Notes: generated by a model not told the origin, from the sequence alone. Counted from the first letter of the stretch, positions 45,356 to 54,976 are shown. The stretch: DNA of 64,000 nt from Bacillus sp. EAC (GCF_002156875.1 NZ_NCSY01000001.1:1-64000); one strand, 5' to 3'. Numbers and translations are program-made.

Positions 45356-46269
45356 TTATACATTCCTCGATAATTTAAATTTAGTGTTTTAAAAAGCTCT
45401 AACGAAGTATGCCAGCAAAGTATGATATATATTAAGGAACAGAAAATTTGTACATAAAGTATTATGTAAATCACTCTTTCAACAAATAGATATTCAAATT
45501 GCATACTGTCGACTGTTGTTAGCCAAACAAAAACTTCTTTACTGACACCTTTTAATCCCAAGTATCCAATTGGTATAAAATAACTACTCAATAGTATAAA
45601 TATGCCAAATAAAAAGATCCCTATGATATATCTTTTTTTTATAAAATTGATGTTTATTTTCTCATTAAAAATAATTAAGTTTGAAAAACCAGTAAATATA
45701 AAGAGGGCAGCAGTAAATGAGTTGAATTTAGGAAGATGCTTAATGTAAGTAACTGATTGATAGATAGAATCTTTGAAAATATAAGGATCACTCAAAAATC
45801 TGGCAGTAATAAATAATATTATTGGGATATGTAATAATACGATTACTTCAGTGACGTATAATAAAGATTCTGTTTTAAGTAGTATTGTAAAAATGATCAA
45901 TGCTAGAAATATAAAATAAGTTACCATTAAAGGGGTTTGTGGGTTAATAAATAATTTGACAACTTGAATTAATGCGATAATATACAGTGCTCCCGTCAAA
46001 TACCAAAAAATTAAACTATAAATTACATACCACTTTCTAACCCAATTAGGTACCACATATTTCAATATTTGATTAATATTTTGTTCAGGAAATTCAACAA
46101 AAATCTTTTTTAAAATATAAATAAAAAGTCCACCAACTATAATTGCTAGACCAATACTCAAAATACTACCGTTTAAACTATTCTTATACATTATTTGAGG
46201 CACAAAGATCGTTATACTTAAAATCGCATTTAAATAAAAAAGATATGTAATATATCGTTTTCCTAGCAA
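45184..46269 (-). CDS. Germinant receptor permease subunit, GerB family (ger operon 3)
   Basis: A 361-residue ten-helix GerB-type permease (APC superfamily). The start is a TTG at 46269 eight bases after GAGGTG; the next in-frame ATG is too far inside. It follows the gerA-like stop by 19 bases. The tail runs into the reading frame of the gerC-like gene. The helices are especially rich in Ile and Phe. The germinant is unknown. Confidence 0.9.
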   Translation of the reverse strand: MLGKRYITYLFYLNAILSITIFVPQIMYKNSLNGSILSIGLAIIVGGLFIYILKKIFVEFPEQNINQILKYVVPNWVRKWYVIYSLIFWYLTGALYIIALIQVVKLFINPQTPLMVTYFIFLALIIFTILLKTESLLYVTEVIVLLHIPIILFITARFLSDPYIFKDSIYQSVTYIKHLPKFNSFTAALFIFTGFSNLIIFNEKININFIKKRYIIGIFLFGIFILLSSYFIPIGYLGLKGVSKEVFVWLTTVDSMQFEYLFVERVIYIILYVQIFCSLIYIILCWHTSLELFKTLNLNYRGMYKWILISFFICLTTIIQLLIKEQEIIKYFIIFFNYSAISNFLLVILLIYVSIKKRHAS

Positions 46270-46288
46270 AAATAAAACACCTCGTTAC

Positions 46289-47578
46289 TCAACTATTATT
46301 AAAAAGTGAAAAATATGGCTTACCCAAGGATCTTAAATTACTTAAATAACAAAGAATGCCTAATACACTTACTATGACTCCAACCATTCCAAATAAGGAT
46401 GCAAAAATTATAATTGGATATCTAACAATCCTAATTGCTTGGTGCATAGCATTAATTGGAATACTAAATAGAGATATTGCTACAAGTGAAACAACTATAA
46501 TCATTATGTCCCCTACTAAACCAGCCTGTGAAGCAGTTTGACCTAATATTAATCCCCCTACAGTTGTGGCAGAAGAACTTATTGATTTGGGTAGTCTTAA
46601 ACATGCTTCGATTAAAAACTCTGACATTAGCATTAAAAAAAGTATCTCAATATATGAAGGCAGTGGTACTGACATTCTACTTCCTGCAATAAGTAAAGCG
46701 AATTGAACTGGAAGAACCTCCGGAGAATAAGAGATAACAGCAACATAAATTGCTGGTAGTAATAAAGTAATTAAAAATGCCACATATCGTATGAAAATAA
46801 GGAACTTTGCTACTATAGAAAGCTCAACTACATCATCCATTGATTTAAAAAAATCCAAAAAAGATGCTGGACCAATAAGAGCCCATGGTGTCCCCTCAAC
46901 AAAGATGATAATTTTTCCAGTTGAAATACTTTTTACAACTCGATCTGGACGTTCAGTTGTTAGAAAAAGCGGAAATAACGTCCACTTTTTATTAATTAGT
47001 AATTTTTGTAGCTGCCCACATGACTGTAAGACATCAACATTTATCCTTTTTATTTTTTCTTTGAGGTTTTTGTATACGCTTATATCAATTAAGTCCATAT
47101 CGTATAAAATAAGTATATTTGTCTTTGATTGATTGCCTATAATATGGTTCTCAACCTGTAAAGTACTCTTTCTATATCGATTTCGAATCATATTTAAAGA
47201 GATATCAATTTTCGCATTTAAGCCGTCTTTTGGACCCTGTAATACATTTTCCTCGGTAGATTCACTTACTGTACTTGAACTGAAATTACTTAATGTAACA
47301 GAATAATTTAGTTCATCTAAATTTATGATTACGTTGCCATTTAGAATCTTTTCAACCATAATGGCCTCATCTGAAACTATTTCCCAACCCTTTAATGTTT
47401 CAAGGTAATTTTTATATAAACTAAATGAATCATCTTCATAAAAAGGTGTAATAAGTAATTCAGTAATCTTATTTTCATCGCAAACGGAAAGTAAGTAATA
47501 AAAAGTTATAATTCTATCATACTTTTTAAGACTACGTTTTTGAAAATCACTATTATTTTGAATTGACCTAAACTTCAT
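46289..47578 (-). CDS. Germinant receptor subunit, GerA family (ger operon 3)
   Basis: A 429-residue GerA-type protein, shorter than the two others here (475 and 518), mainly at the N terminus. LQGPKDGLNAKIDISLNMIR and the span block LLPAIYVAVISYSPEVLP are typical, with LPKSISSSATTVGGLILGQ. ATG 47578 follows GAGGTGAAAAAG; the frame extends upstream to 47698 with no site. It is the first gene of the operon. No convincing sigma-G promoter was seen. Confidence 0.9.
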   Translation of the reverse strand: MKFRSIQNNSDFQKRSLKKYDRIITFYYLLSVCDENKITELLITPFYEDDSFSLYKNYLETLKGWEIVSDEAIMVEKILNGNVIINLDELNYSVTLSNFSSSTVSESTEENVLQGPKDGLNAKIDISLNMIRNRYRKSTLQVENHIIGNQSKTNILILYDMDLIDISVYKNLKEKIKRINVDVLQSCGQLQKLLINKKWTLFPLFLTTERPDRVVKSISTGKIIIFVEGTPWALIGPASFLDFFKSMDDVVELSIVAKFLIFIRYVAFLITLLLPAIYVAVISYSPEVLPVQFALLIAGSRMSVPLPSYIEILFLMLMSEFLIEACLRLPKSISSSATTVGGLILGQTASQAGLVGDIMIIVVSLVAISLFSIPINAMHQAIRIVRYPIIIFASLFGMVGVIVSVLGILCYLSNLRSLGKPYFSLFNNS

Positions 47579-47774
47579 CTTTTTCACCTCATAATTAATT
47601 TGTACTAATATCGATTTTGATATTCTAAGTAAAGGAATATTAGCTTTGTAACTTATTATCATCAACTCTAAAGCAATAGGTTGAATATTGCCCGCCAACT
47701 ACTGTGAAGGATGACACAAAATACCAGACAATATTGAAAAAGATACTGACACCGATCATAATTACACTTAAGAC

Positions 47775-47810
47775 AAAAAAGCGACTGTTCATTTAGAACA
47801 ATCGCTTTTT
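47775..47810 (-). terminator. Terminator after the histidine phosphatase gene
   Basis: Stem AAGCGA-C-TGTTC with its complement and six T on the minus strand. It isolates the phosphatase gene from ger operon 3. Confidence 0.85.
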
Positions 47811-47838
47811 GTTTTTTAGTATGTTATTTCAAATATGA

Positions 47839-48438
47839 TTAAGATAATACTGGAGATGCATCGCTTAAATTACTAAAATTATGATTTATAATTTCTACAA
47901 GTTTAAATTCTTTGTTCTCATATTCAAATTTCAATATACAACAATTGCCAATTCTGTCTTGTTGTGTAATGGAACTAGTATGTTCCCAACATCTCATGAA
48001 ATTTCTACAAGCTGCTCCATGTGATACAGCTAATACCACTTCATTATCTTCTTCCATTATATTTTGGCAAGTAGTTGCAATTCTTTTTTGCAATTCTATT
48101 TGATCCTCTCCACCAAACTTAACAAAGAAGTCACCATAAGGCAGTTGTGGATTTAAATCTTCACTTTCACCTTCAAAAGTTCCAAAATTCCATTCCTTTA
48201 ATCCTTTTAATCTTGAATAAGGCAAATCAGTCACAATTTCTAACGTATCACTTGCTCTTTCAGATGTGGAACAATAGGCATGGTCGAAAACAATATTGTG
48301 ATCTTTAAAATATTTTGCAGCAGTTTCTGCTTGTTTAATACCTAATTCCGTTAGTGGTGAATCACACCAACCTTGTACTTTTCTTCTTTTATTAAATAAT
48401 GTTTGTCCATGTCTCATTAGATATAACGTCTTTTTCAT
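47839..48438 (-). CDS. Histidine phosphatase (phosphoglycerate-mutase-like) family protein
   Basis: A 199-residue protein with the catalytic RHG motif at residues 9-11 (YLMRHGQTLFNKRRKVQGW), followed by the expected SPLTELGIKQAETAA and the second His in AVSHGAACRNFM (about 140). The family uses a phospho-His intermediate and includes cofactor-dependent mutases and broad phosphatases; the short length and poor match to mutase-specific loops favour a phosphatase. It is cytosolic and monocistronic. Substrate unknown. Confidence 0.88.
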   Translation of the reverse strand: MKKTLYLMRHGQTLFNKRRKVQGWCDSPLTELGIKQAETAAKYFKDHNIVFDHAYCSTSERASDTLEIVTDLPYSRLKGLKEWNFGTFEGESEDLNPQLPYGDFFVKFGGEDQIELQKRIATTCQNIMEEDNEVVLAVSHGAACRNFMRCWEHTSSITQQDRIGNCCILKFEYENKEFKLVEIINHNFSNLSDASPVLS

Positions 48439-48672
48439 TTCTTTTCCCCCTCATTGATTCTTAAAAGAACATTTAAATATCAAACTTTCGGGTATACTAC
48501 AATTTGACCATTGCAAGTTCGATTCCATTATATATCATCTTACTTTCTTATATTATCAATATATTATTTATAAACGTTATCATATTCCTCTTAAATATTT
48601 GCCTATTACTCTTATTTAACGTACAAAATGACAAGTAATTCCTAAAAGTAACTACTTAGTATACTAAGAAAT
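48439..48672. other. Intergenic region with no gene seen
   Basis: About 230 AT-rich bases upstream of the phosphatase gene and past the amidase terminator. It must contain the phosphatase promoter. Confidence 0.35.
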
Positions 48673-48713
48673 AAAAAACAACCATACTTCTAATAAGAAA
48701 TAGGTTGTTCTTT
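48673..48713 (-). terminator. Terminator after the amidase gene
   Basis: Stem AACAACC/GGTTGTT with an imperfect inner part and six T on the minus strand. Confidence 0.75.
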
Positions 48714-48772
48714 ATAATGTGAGCTTCTTGAACGAAACACTAATAATTTGGTAATAATATATATTAAGTTAG

Positions 48773-49489
48773 TTAATTTTTATCCTTCAAAAAATCAATT
48801 ATCCCATCAACAATTGAATTTGTTGTGTTTGTTTGAAATTCTTCTGAAGTCATGCGTGCCTCATCAGTAGAATTTGAAATGTATCCAAGTTCAAGTAAGA
48901 TAGCTGGCCTTGTGTTCTCTCTTAATACATAGTAATCGCCAAAACTTACACCACGATCTCGTGCATCCAAACCATTTTTAAATAGTTGATCGTGTATTAA
49001 CGCTGCTATAGGCTCGTCCGATTTTTTATTATAATAACTTGTTATCCCTTCAACTTCATTTGTAAAAAAGGCATCAAAGTGGATACTAACAAATAAGTCT
49101 GCATTGTTGTCCTCAGATATTTTCACACGATCTGCAAGAGAAACTTTCACATCATCATTACGGGTTAATATAATATTTGCACCCGTTTTTTTTTCTAATT
49201 CATTTTCAAGATTTTTGACCATTGCTAAAGTTACATCTTTTTCATTTGTTCCATTCTGACCACTTGCACCTATATCTTTTCCACCATGACCGGCATCAAT
49301 TACAATTGTTTTACCTGTCAATATCTTTTCAGTAGTGCTATTATCTTTATTTCCTGTCGATGCTTGTGCGGAATTTTCTTTATTTATAGATATTCCATTA
49401 TCTTTAAGTTTAAAGATTAAAATTACCATTATAATTGATATCATTACTAATAATAAATTTCTTCTCCTCTTTTTTTCCTTTCGTCTCAT
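48773..49489 (-). CDS. N-acetylmuramoyl-L-alanine amidase (Amidase_3), membrane-anchored
   Basis: A 238-residue protein. A highly basic start (RRKEKKRRRN) and one hydrophobic segment (about 11-27) anchor it to the membrane. The zinc amidase domain covers about 58-237, with the first His and Glu in IDAGHGGKDIGASG and GTNEKDV, the second His in LFVSIHFDAF and the catalytic Glu in AILLELGYISN. It cuts the bond between muramic acid and the stem peptide. ATG 49489 follows GGGGGGAAATTCG. The gene lies just downstream of the deacetylase gene and has a weaker version of the shared 11-bp repeats upstream. No separate wall-binding domain is present. Confidence 0.9.
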   Translation of the reverse strand: MRRKEKKRRRNLLLVMISIIMVILIFKLKDNGISINKENSAQASTGNKDNSTTEKILTGKTIVIDAGHGGKDIGASGQNGTNEKDVTLAMVKNLENELEKKTGANIILTRNDDVKVSLADRVKISEDNNADLFVSIHFDAFFTNEVEGITSYYNKKSDEPIAALIHDQLFKNGLDARDRGVSFGDYYVLRENTRPAILLELGYISNSTDEARMTSEEFQTNTTNSIVDGIIDFLKDKN

Positions 49490-49572
49490 CGAATTTCCCC
49501 CCTAAAATTACTATCTATCATTCAGATATTTAATAGTTTAATTCTTAATAATGAAGACAAAATCAACTTTAA

Positions 49573-49594
49573 ATAAAGTTGAAATGAAGATTGA
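49573..49594 (-). promoter_or_regulatory. Weaker 11-bp direct-repeat site upstream of the amidase gene
   Basis: Units ATAAAGTTGAA (49573) and ATGAAGATTGA (49584) with 11-bp spacing resemble the boxes at 50607, 52227 and 56848. The expected -10 position holds only TTTTGT, so this site is less certain. An overlapping short hairpin could also be the deacetylase terminator. Confidence 0.45.
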
Positions 49595-49600
49595 TCAATT

Positions 49601-50533
49601 TCAAAGACGTCGATCATTCCAAAAATTTAATTGAAAATGTTCGTTCGGGTTATATACCTTAAGTGCATACCCTTTTGCTTTTAAAAAGCTAATTATTTCA
49701 GGAAGTGCTTCCAATGTTGTTTGCTTTTCATGTAATAAAATGACTTCTTTATTTTTGGTTGTTTGCTTCTTCACTTCATTTAAAATGTTGGAAGGATTCG
49801 CAGTATTCTTCCAATCATTTGTATCTACATTCCAGTCCCATATTTTTAATCCTGCGTTAACTGAATCATTGCGAAGTTTTTGGCTCATGCTCGGTCTAGA
49901 TCCATATGGAGCACGGACCAATCGAGTATTTTCACCAGTCAATTTATTAATAATTGATAAAGTTTGTTGCATTTCTGAAACAAAAAGACCTTGTTTGTAT
50001 AATCGATCATAGTTATGAGTCATACTGTGAGCCCCAATATAATTACCGTCTTGAACTGCCCTTTTTACAACATCTCGGTGTTCATTCAAGTTTTTTCCTA
50101 TCATAAAGAAAGTCGCATGTACTTTTTCATTCTTTAATACTTCTAGAATTTGGTTTGTCAGCGCACTCGGTCCATCATCGAATGTCAGATAGACTACTTT
50201 CTGATCTTGTTTAATTTGTTGTTTGATATTTGGTTGAATTAAATTATTTACTTTCTTCTGTTCATTAGGTTCGTTTTGACTAGTTTCTTTTGGTTTACCT
50301 GGTTTCTCATTTGTTGAGTTAATAGCATTACCAGCTGTGTTATGCTTGGCTCTGTTTTTAGAAGTCTTTATTTGTACCTGTTCGCTTTCGGCACTTTTTG
50401 CTACATTTTCAACAGCAAATCCCTTCAATTTACCAATTAAATAGTAAATAAGCGAGAGTAGAAGAAAGACTGCACATAAACTTAAAAATGCTCTTTTTAA
50501 CACCCTTTTTTTCTTTCTTTTACGAGATTTCAT
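49601..50533 (-). CDS. Polysaccharide deacetylase (NodB domain), membrane-anchored
   Basis: A 310-residue protein with a strongly basic N terminus and one transmembrane segment (about 15-32), then a Lys/Asn-rich linker (about 40-110). The NodB domain (about 112-300) shows the metal-binding Asp pair in TFDDGPSALT, the H-x4-H pair in GAHSMTHNYD and RAPYGSR. Such CE4 enzymes remove acetyl groups from peptidoglycan or chitin oligomers, often giving lysozyme resistance. ATG 50533 follows AAGGAGAG. A strong 11-bp repeat box controls its promoter. It is separated from the SBP gene by a terminator. Substrate unproven. Confidence 0.9.
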   Translation of the reverse strand: MKSRKRKKKRVLKRAFLSLCAVFLLLSLIYYLIGKLKGFAVENVAKSAESEQVQIKTSKNRAKHNTAGNAINSTNEKPGKPKETSQNEPNEQKKVNNLIQPNIKQQIKQDQKVVYLTFDDGPSALTNQILEVLKNEKVHATFFMIGKNLNEHRDVVKRAVQDGNYIGAHSMTHNYDRLYKQGLFVSEMQQTLSIINKLTGENTRLVRAPYGSRPSMSQKLRNDSVNAGLKIWDWNVDTNDWKNTANPSNILNEVKKQTTKNKEVILLHEKQTTLEALPEIISFLKAKGYALKVYNPNEHFQLNFWNDRRL

Positions 50534-50590
50534 CTCTCCTTCACCGTACTCTCCACTCCTTGAATATCTTTATAAATCCTCTTATTAATA

Positions 50591-50649
50591 AAGATAAAGG
50601 TTCCAAATAAAGATGAGATAAAGATGAAATGAAGATTGATGAAGATTGA
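50591..50649 (-). promoter_or_regulatory. 11-bp direct-repeat operator and promoter of the deacetylase gene
   Basis: Units ATAAAGATGAG (50607), ATAAAGATGAA (50618), ATGAAGATTGA (50629) and ATGAAGATTGA (50639). On the minus strand they end 10 bases before a TATCTT -10 box (50591-50596). The tandem spacing of about one helix turn is typical of OmpR/PhoB-family regulators. Confidence 0.75.
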
Positions 50650-50723
50650 TAAAAATTAACAAAAAAGACCAAAATTCCGTTTGTTACTGTTTCTAAAGAT
50701 TGAAAAATCGTAATTTGGATATG

Positions 50724-50749
50724 AAAAAGAGACCACTTTAATGGTCTCC
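50724..50749 (-). terminator. Terminator after the solute-binding protein gene
   Basis: Stem AGACCA/TGGTCT with loop TTAAAG and five T on the minus strand. Confidence 0.8.
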
Positions 50750-50768
50750 TAGAAATTTCTATATTCTT

Positions 50769-52175
50769 CTACTCGTTTAGGTAGGTCATTACTCTGTTTT
50801 GTATAATATCCGCCACACTTTCCGCGGATTTTTGCCCCTTAAAATAGCTATTGGCTTCTTCCTCTATGATTGTTCTGATTTTCTCATTCCATCGAACTTG
50901 TGTATTCGCCTCAGAAATCATTTGTTTCAAAGGTTCAAGTGAAGCTTCTGAAACTGTTACAGTGCTGCCCTTTCCTCCATTACCTTTTATATTATCTACT
51001 TTTCCTTCTATTACATCGCTAAATTCCTTCTCATTTGCCGCGATATTCACAGGAAACATACCACTTATAGATTGAGTTTGAACCTCATAAGAAAGTAAGA
51101 ATTTCAGGTAATCCCATGCTTCCATTTTGACAGTTGAATTTGCATTCATCGCATACTGATCGTAACCAGAGAAGGTAACACCCATCTCTTTTTCAGAAGA
51201 ATGCGGAAAATCGTAAATGGTCGCACCATTCTGATAGTAAATAGCTGAACGCATCGCATAATCTTTTGCAGAATAGATTGGTGAGCTTGTAAAATACGTT
51301 GTTTTCTGCACACCGAGCTGGTAATCCGATAAAACGCCGTCGTCATACATTTTTTTTACTCGTTTGAGTAAATCAATAAATAACGGAGAATCAAATCTGG
51401 CTTCCTTTTTCTCGGTATCAACAAGTTTGTCGTAGTTTTCATTTGAGAATACCAAGGGATTTAAGATACCTTCAGGTGTAACTTGCATCACAGTATCAAG
51501 TGTCCCTTTTGACTTTAGCTCCTTGCTTATTTCTGTAAATCGACTCCATGTCCAGTTTTGGTGGTCATCTATTTGGAGACCTGTTTTTGAAATCGCTTCC
51601 TGATTCGCAATTAATGCACCTAATGAAAAATGCGTGGGCAAAACGTAAAGACCACCGTTTATTTTAGAATGTTCAAGAATGTTCATGTAATATTGACTTT
51701 TCTCAAAAGACGTATCTTTTTCAATGTATTGATTGAGATCAACAAAGGCATTTTTAGCAATGTATCGATCGATTGGCAAACTTTGATCGTTCAAGATGAA
51801 TAAATCTGCACCTTTTCCAGATAACACTTCTGTCGTCGTCTGTGAAACGTATTTCTCAAGTTGAAGAAGAGATATCCCTCCACCGCCAGAAGCAAAGCTT
51901 TTCAGTTCGATTGTAATATTTGGATGTTTTTTTTCGTATTCCTTCGCTGCCAATACAAAGTCTGGGTGTTTCCCTAAGACTGAGATGGTTATCGTTTTTT
52001 TCTCATCCTTACTTACCTTTAACGAAAGATCTTCTCTATTCACAATATTATTACTATTTTTCGAATGATTTTGTTCTGAGATATTGTTATCATCTTTTTG
52101 TGTTACGCCACTACTACAAGCGAAAAGACTAAACATAGTTATTAAACTCATCATTAAAGACATTATTCTTTTCAT
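50769..52175 (-). CDS. ABC-type sugar solute-binding lipoprotein (SBP family 1)
   Basis: A 468-residue lipoprotein (signal with lipobox LFACSSG, Cys20). The body has the features of family-1 solute-binding proteins: TISVLGKHPDFVLAAKEYEK in the first strand-helix pair and the ELKSFASGGGG segment. The length agrees with oligosaccharide or glycerol-phosphate binders. ATG 52175 lies behind AAAGTGAGATGAGTAA. Together with two permease genes (54977-56770) it would form a carbohydrate importer; an ATPase is not encoded nearby. It has its own 11-bp-repeat promoter and a terminator on each side, so it can be expressed at a different level from the permeases. The ligand is unknown. Confidence 0.87.
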   Translation of the reverse strand: MKRIMSLMMSLITMFSLFACSSGVTQKDDNNISEQNHSKNSNNIVNREDLSLKVSKDEKKTITISVLGKHPDFVLAAKEYEKKHPNITIELKSFASGGGGISLLQLEKYVSQTTTEVLSGKGADLFILNDQSLPIDRYIAKNAFVDLNQYIEKDTSFEKSQYYMNILEHSKINGGLYVLPTHFSLGALIANQEAISKTGLQIDDHQNWTWSRFTEISKELKSKGTLDTVMQVTPEGILNPLVFSNENYDKLVDTEKKEARFDSPLFIDLLKRVKKMYDDGVLSDYQLGVQKTTYFTSSPIYSAKDYAMRSAIYYQNGATIYDFPHSSEKEMGVTFSGYDQYAMNANSTVKMEAWDYLKFLLSYEVQTQSISGMFPVNIAANEKEFSDVIEGKVDNIKGNGGKGSTVTVSEASLEPLKQMISEANTQVRWNEKIRTIIEEEANSYFKGQKSAESVADIIQNRVMTYLNE

Positions 52176-52210
52176 TTACTCATCTCACTTTCTTTTTTTC
52201 ACTTATTGTA

Positions 52211-52248
52211 AGAATACCCGCCTTAAATAAAGATGAAATGAAGATGAA
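52211..52248 (-). promoter_or_regulatory. 11-bp direct-repeat operator and promoter of the SBP gene
   Basis: Units ATAAAGATGAA (52227) and ATGAAGATGAA (52238) with a partial third unit. On the minus strand they end 10 bases before TATTCT (52211-52216). Confidence 0.75.
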
Positions 52249-52325
52249 ATGAATTTTTTTAAAAGATTAATAAAAACTTTATCATAATAACTGATCGGCT
52301 AATTTTATGAACATTAGCCTAAAAT

Positions 52326-52353
52326 AAAAAATCGCCCTTTTTAAAAGGCGATT
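52326..52353 (-). terminator. Terminator after the OmpR-type two-component genes
   Basis: Stem AATCGCC/GGCGATT with T/A-rich middle and T6 on the minus strand. Confidence 0.8.
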
Positions 52354-52393
52354 CAACAGAAGAAAAATATACTTAATTTTTCCAAACACGTTT

Positions 52394-54217
52394 TCACTTA
52401 TTTTTATTTAAGCAAAAGTAAAATAATACGCCATCCGATGTATTCATGACACCATACTTCGCATCATGTAGTTCTAATATATTTTTTGAAATGGCAAGAC
52501 CTAGCCCAGTACTACCTTCTGTTCGTTGCCTTGAGGTATCTCCGCGATAGAAACGGTCCCAAACCCTATCTAATTGGTCTTTGGGAATATGTGACCCTTT
52601 ATTTTCAACGTATACTTTCACTTGCTCATCCTCTATTTTCGTTGAAATATAGATATGTTCATGATCAGGGGTATAGCGGATGGCATTTGTCATATAGTTC
52701 GTAATGACTTGTTCAATTCGATGTTCATTTGCGAATACTTCGATTGATACTAAATCTTTATGAATCGTTAGTTTCTTTTTCTCAATTTCTAAAGATAATT
52801 GACTACAAATCTGTTCAATCACTTTATCAATAAAAAATGATTCCATTTTCATTTTATACGTTCCAGATTCGTATTTTGCAAGTTCAAGCATATCAACGAT
52901 TAATAAGTCCATCTTGTCTACTTCTTTTTCCATCGCTTCAAAATAGTAGTCCTTCTTATGACTAGCAACACCGTCTTTTAAGATTGAAATACAACTTTTC
53001 ATAATACTGAGTGGGGTCTTCAATTCATGAGAAACACCTGAAATGAATTCTTTTCTTGTATTTTCTAATTGTTTTTCTTTCTCAATATCTTGTTGTAGTT
53101 GTGTAATATGTGAATGTAGCGTATTCGAAAGTAAATTTATATTCTGAGATAAGTCGCCAATTTCATCTTTCGAACGATATTCTATTCGTTCTGAAAAATC
53201 TAAGTGAGCAATTTTTTTAGTTGAATCGTTAATTCTTAATAATGGTCTTGCAATTTTTATTGAATAGTAAACGGATGCTAAAATTGTAAGTAGTAAAACA
53301 AATGCAATTATATAGACAAAATAGTCTTTTACCATTTGTACTGCTTCATCTACTGGTTGTAAGGAGGCCATTGCATAAATATAATTTATTTCACCCTTTT
53401 CATCCTTAAGTGGATCAATAAACAATTTATACTTTATGCCATTTTGTTCATAATCAAGCGTTTTGAACGTTTCGTACTTATTTTGTTCATCAAACAATAA
53501 ATTGGTCTGAAATTCATTGATACGATCCATAAATAAACTATTACTATATATGATGCTCGAAACGTCATTCCGATTAGGAATTCGTACGTCTCGCACGACT
53601 CCCTTTAATCGATTGATATGAAAATTAGTATTATATTTTTGAGTTAAATCAACTATCTCTTTTAATTTATAATTTTTATTATCAGGTTGAATCTCTTTAT
53701 CGATGTTAGTCCAAATAAATTGATTTACCCAGTATGTGTTATTCTGTAACGAATATAGATAAAATGGGATAATTCTATTATTTTTTTCAATCGTAAAAAG
53801 ATCAACAGAATCGCCTTTTGAAATAGTAGGAGGATTTTTCAACACATCTTCGGTTTTTATTAATTGATACAGTGGTATCTTTAATATTTGTTTTGTATTC
53901 TTTTTATTTGCTTCTATCTTAATTTCCGCATAAAAATCATTAGCTGACTTTATATTCCCATTTTGATCTAATGTTGTTATCCATGTATTTTGAGTGCGAT
54001 AAAAGTCTTGCTCTAATTGCTGGATTGTTTGAAGGTTGCCGCCCTTTTTTTGGTATTGTTTCTCAAAAGATTCGATACTTGATTTCAGATCATTTACTTT
54101 TCGATTTGCATAGTATTGTTTAAAAAAGATTGTTTGACCAATATAAATGGATCCTGTGATTAGTAAGCACAAAGTTGTTGTTAATAAAAACAGTTTTAAG
54201 ACAATCCCAAATTTCAT
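52394..54217 (-). CDS. Sensor histidine kinase of an OmpR-type two-component system
   Basis: A 607-residue kinase: TM1 (about 8-28), a large extracytoplasmic sensor domain (about 30-295), TM2 (about 300-320), HAMP (about 320-372), an HisKA domain with the phosphorylated His in FISGVSHELKTPLSIMKSC, and an HATPase domain with TNAIRYTP, the G2 box GSTGLGLAI and DRFYRGDTSR. The 265-residue sensor part is unlike short PAS-type ones and could bind a protein, such as the SBP, or a glycan (inference). The ATG overlaps the regulator stop by 4 bases. It is located between the ABC permease and SBP genes, which points to control of sugar uptake and wall genes. Confidence 0.92.
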   Translation of the reverse strand: MKFGIVLKLFLLTTTLCLLITGSIYIGQTIFFKQYYANRKVNDLKSSIESFEKQYQKKGGNLQTIQQLEQDFYRTQNTWITTLDQNGNIKSANDFYAEIKIEANKKNTKQILKIPLYQLIKTEDVLKNPPTISKGDSVDLFTIEKNNRIIPFYLYSLQNNTYWVNQFIWTNIDKEIQPDNKNYKLKEIVDLTQKYNTNFHINRLKGVVRDVRIPNRNDVSSIIYSNSLFMDRINEFQTNLLFDEQNKYETFKTLDYEQNGIKYKLFIDPLKDEKGEINYIYAMASLQPVDEAVQMVKDYFVYIIAFVLLLTILASVYYSIKIARPLLRINDSTKKIAHLDFSERIEYRSKDEIGDLSQNINLLSNTLHSHITQLQQDIEKEKQLENTRKEFISGVSHELKTPLSIMKSCISILKDGVASHKKDYYFEAMEKEVDKMDLLIVDMLELAKYESGTYKMKMESFFIDKVIEQICSQLSLEIEKKKLTIHKDLVSIEVFANEHRIEQVITNYMTNAIRYTPDHEHIYISTKIEDEQVKVYVENKGSHIPKDQLDRVWDRFYRGDTSRQRTEGSTGLGLAISKNILELHDAKYGVMNTSDGVLFYFCLNKNK

Positions 54218-54894
54218 ACAGTTTCCTCAAACTTATATCCTGTTCGAATGATCGTTGAAATCAGCTTTGATTTACTGCCTAATTTCGTCCGTAAATTACG
54301 TATGTGTGTATTAATAGTTCGATCATCACCATTGTAGTCATAGCCCCAAACCTTTTGAACGAGTTGTTCCCTTGTAATAACGATCCCCTGATTTTGCATT
54401 AAATAAGTTAATATTTCAAATTCTGTATGGGTTAAATTGATATTTTCACGATCAACTTGGACTTTCCGTGAAGAAAAATCGACCGAAATACCATGTTTGG
54501 ACAATGTATCCTTCGAGGTATCATTCGTTTTATATCTACTTTCAAGCAATCGTTTAACTCTAGCCAGCAAAATTGGAGGACTATAAGGTTTTGTCACATA
54601 GTCATCGGCACCTAACTCAAACCCTAGCAGTGTATCATCCTCATCAGCACGTGCAGTTAACATGATAATTGGTACATTTGAAGTTTTACGTATTCTTCTA
54701 CAAACTGCCCATCCATCGACTTTCGGCAACATAATATCAAGAATAATGAGATGAAAATCTATTTCTTGATACAATTCCAATGCTTGTTCACCATCGATTG
54801 CTTCAATTACTTCATGACCTTCACTTACTAAATAATCTTTCACTATTTCACGTAAAATCGTTTCATCTTCTACGATTAAGATTTTGTACTGCAT
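54214..54894 (-). CDS. OmpR-family response regulator
   Basis: A 226-residue regulator. The receiver is residues 1-120 with EDET near the start, phospho-acceptor Asp53 in HLIILDIMLPKVDGW and Lys102 in DDYVTKPYSP. The C-terminal winged helix (about 130-225) shows LTHTEFEILTYLMQNQGIVI and DRTINTHIRNLRTKLG. It is partner of the overlapping kinase gene. This subfamily binds tandem direct repeats spaced by 10-11 bp, exactly the type found at three promoters around it. It sits 83 bases after the permease genes and may be partly transcribed with them; it has no repeat box of its own. Confidence 0.93.
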   Translation of the reverse strand: MQYKILIVEDETILREIVKDYLVSEGHEVIEAIDGEQALELYQEIDFHLIILDIMLPKVDGWAVCRRIRKTSNVPIIMLTARADEDDTLLGFELGADDYVTKPYSPPILLARVKRLLESRYKTNDTSKDTLSKHGISVDFSSRKVQVDRENINLTHTEFEILTYLMQNQGIVITREQLVQKVWGYDYNGDDRTINTHIRNLRTKLGSKSKLISTIIRTGYKFEETV

Positions 54895-54976
54895 GATCTT
54901 TCCTCGCTCTCTTTCTATACTCTCCCATACTTATATTTTAACCAACATGGAATTTTATTAATTCTCAATGGATCCT

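Noticed and set aside
50604-50650. Tandem short repeats as a possible CRISPR or satellite
   Set aside because: Units are 11 bp without spacers and recur at promoters at a fixed distance from the -10 box, so an operator is the better reading.
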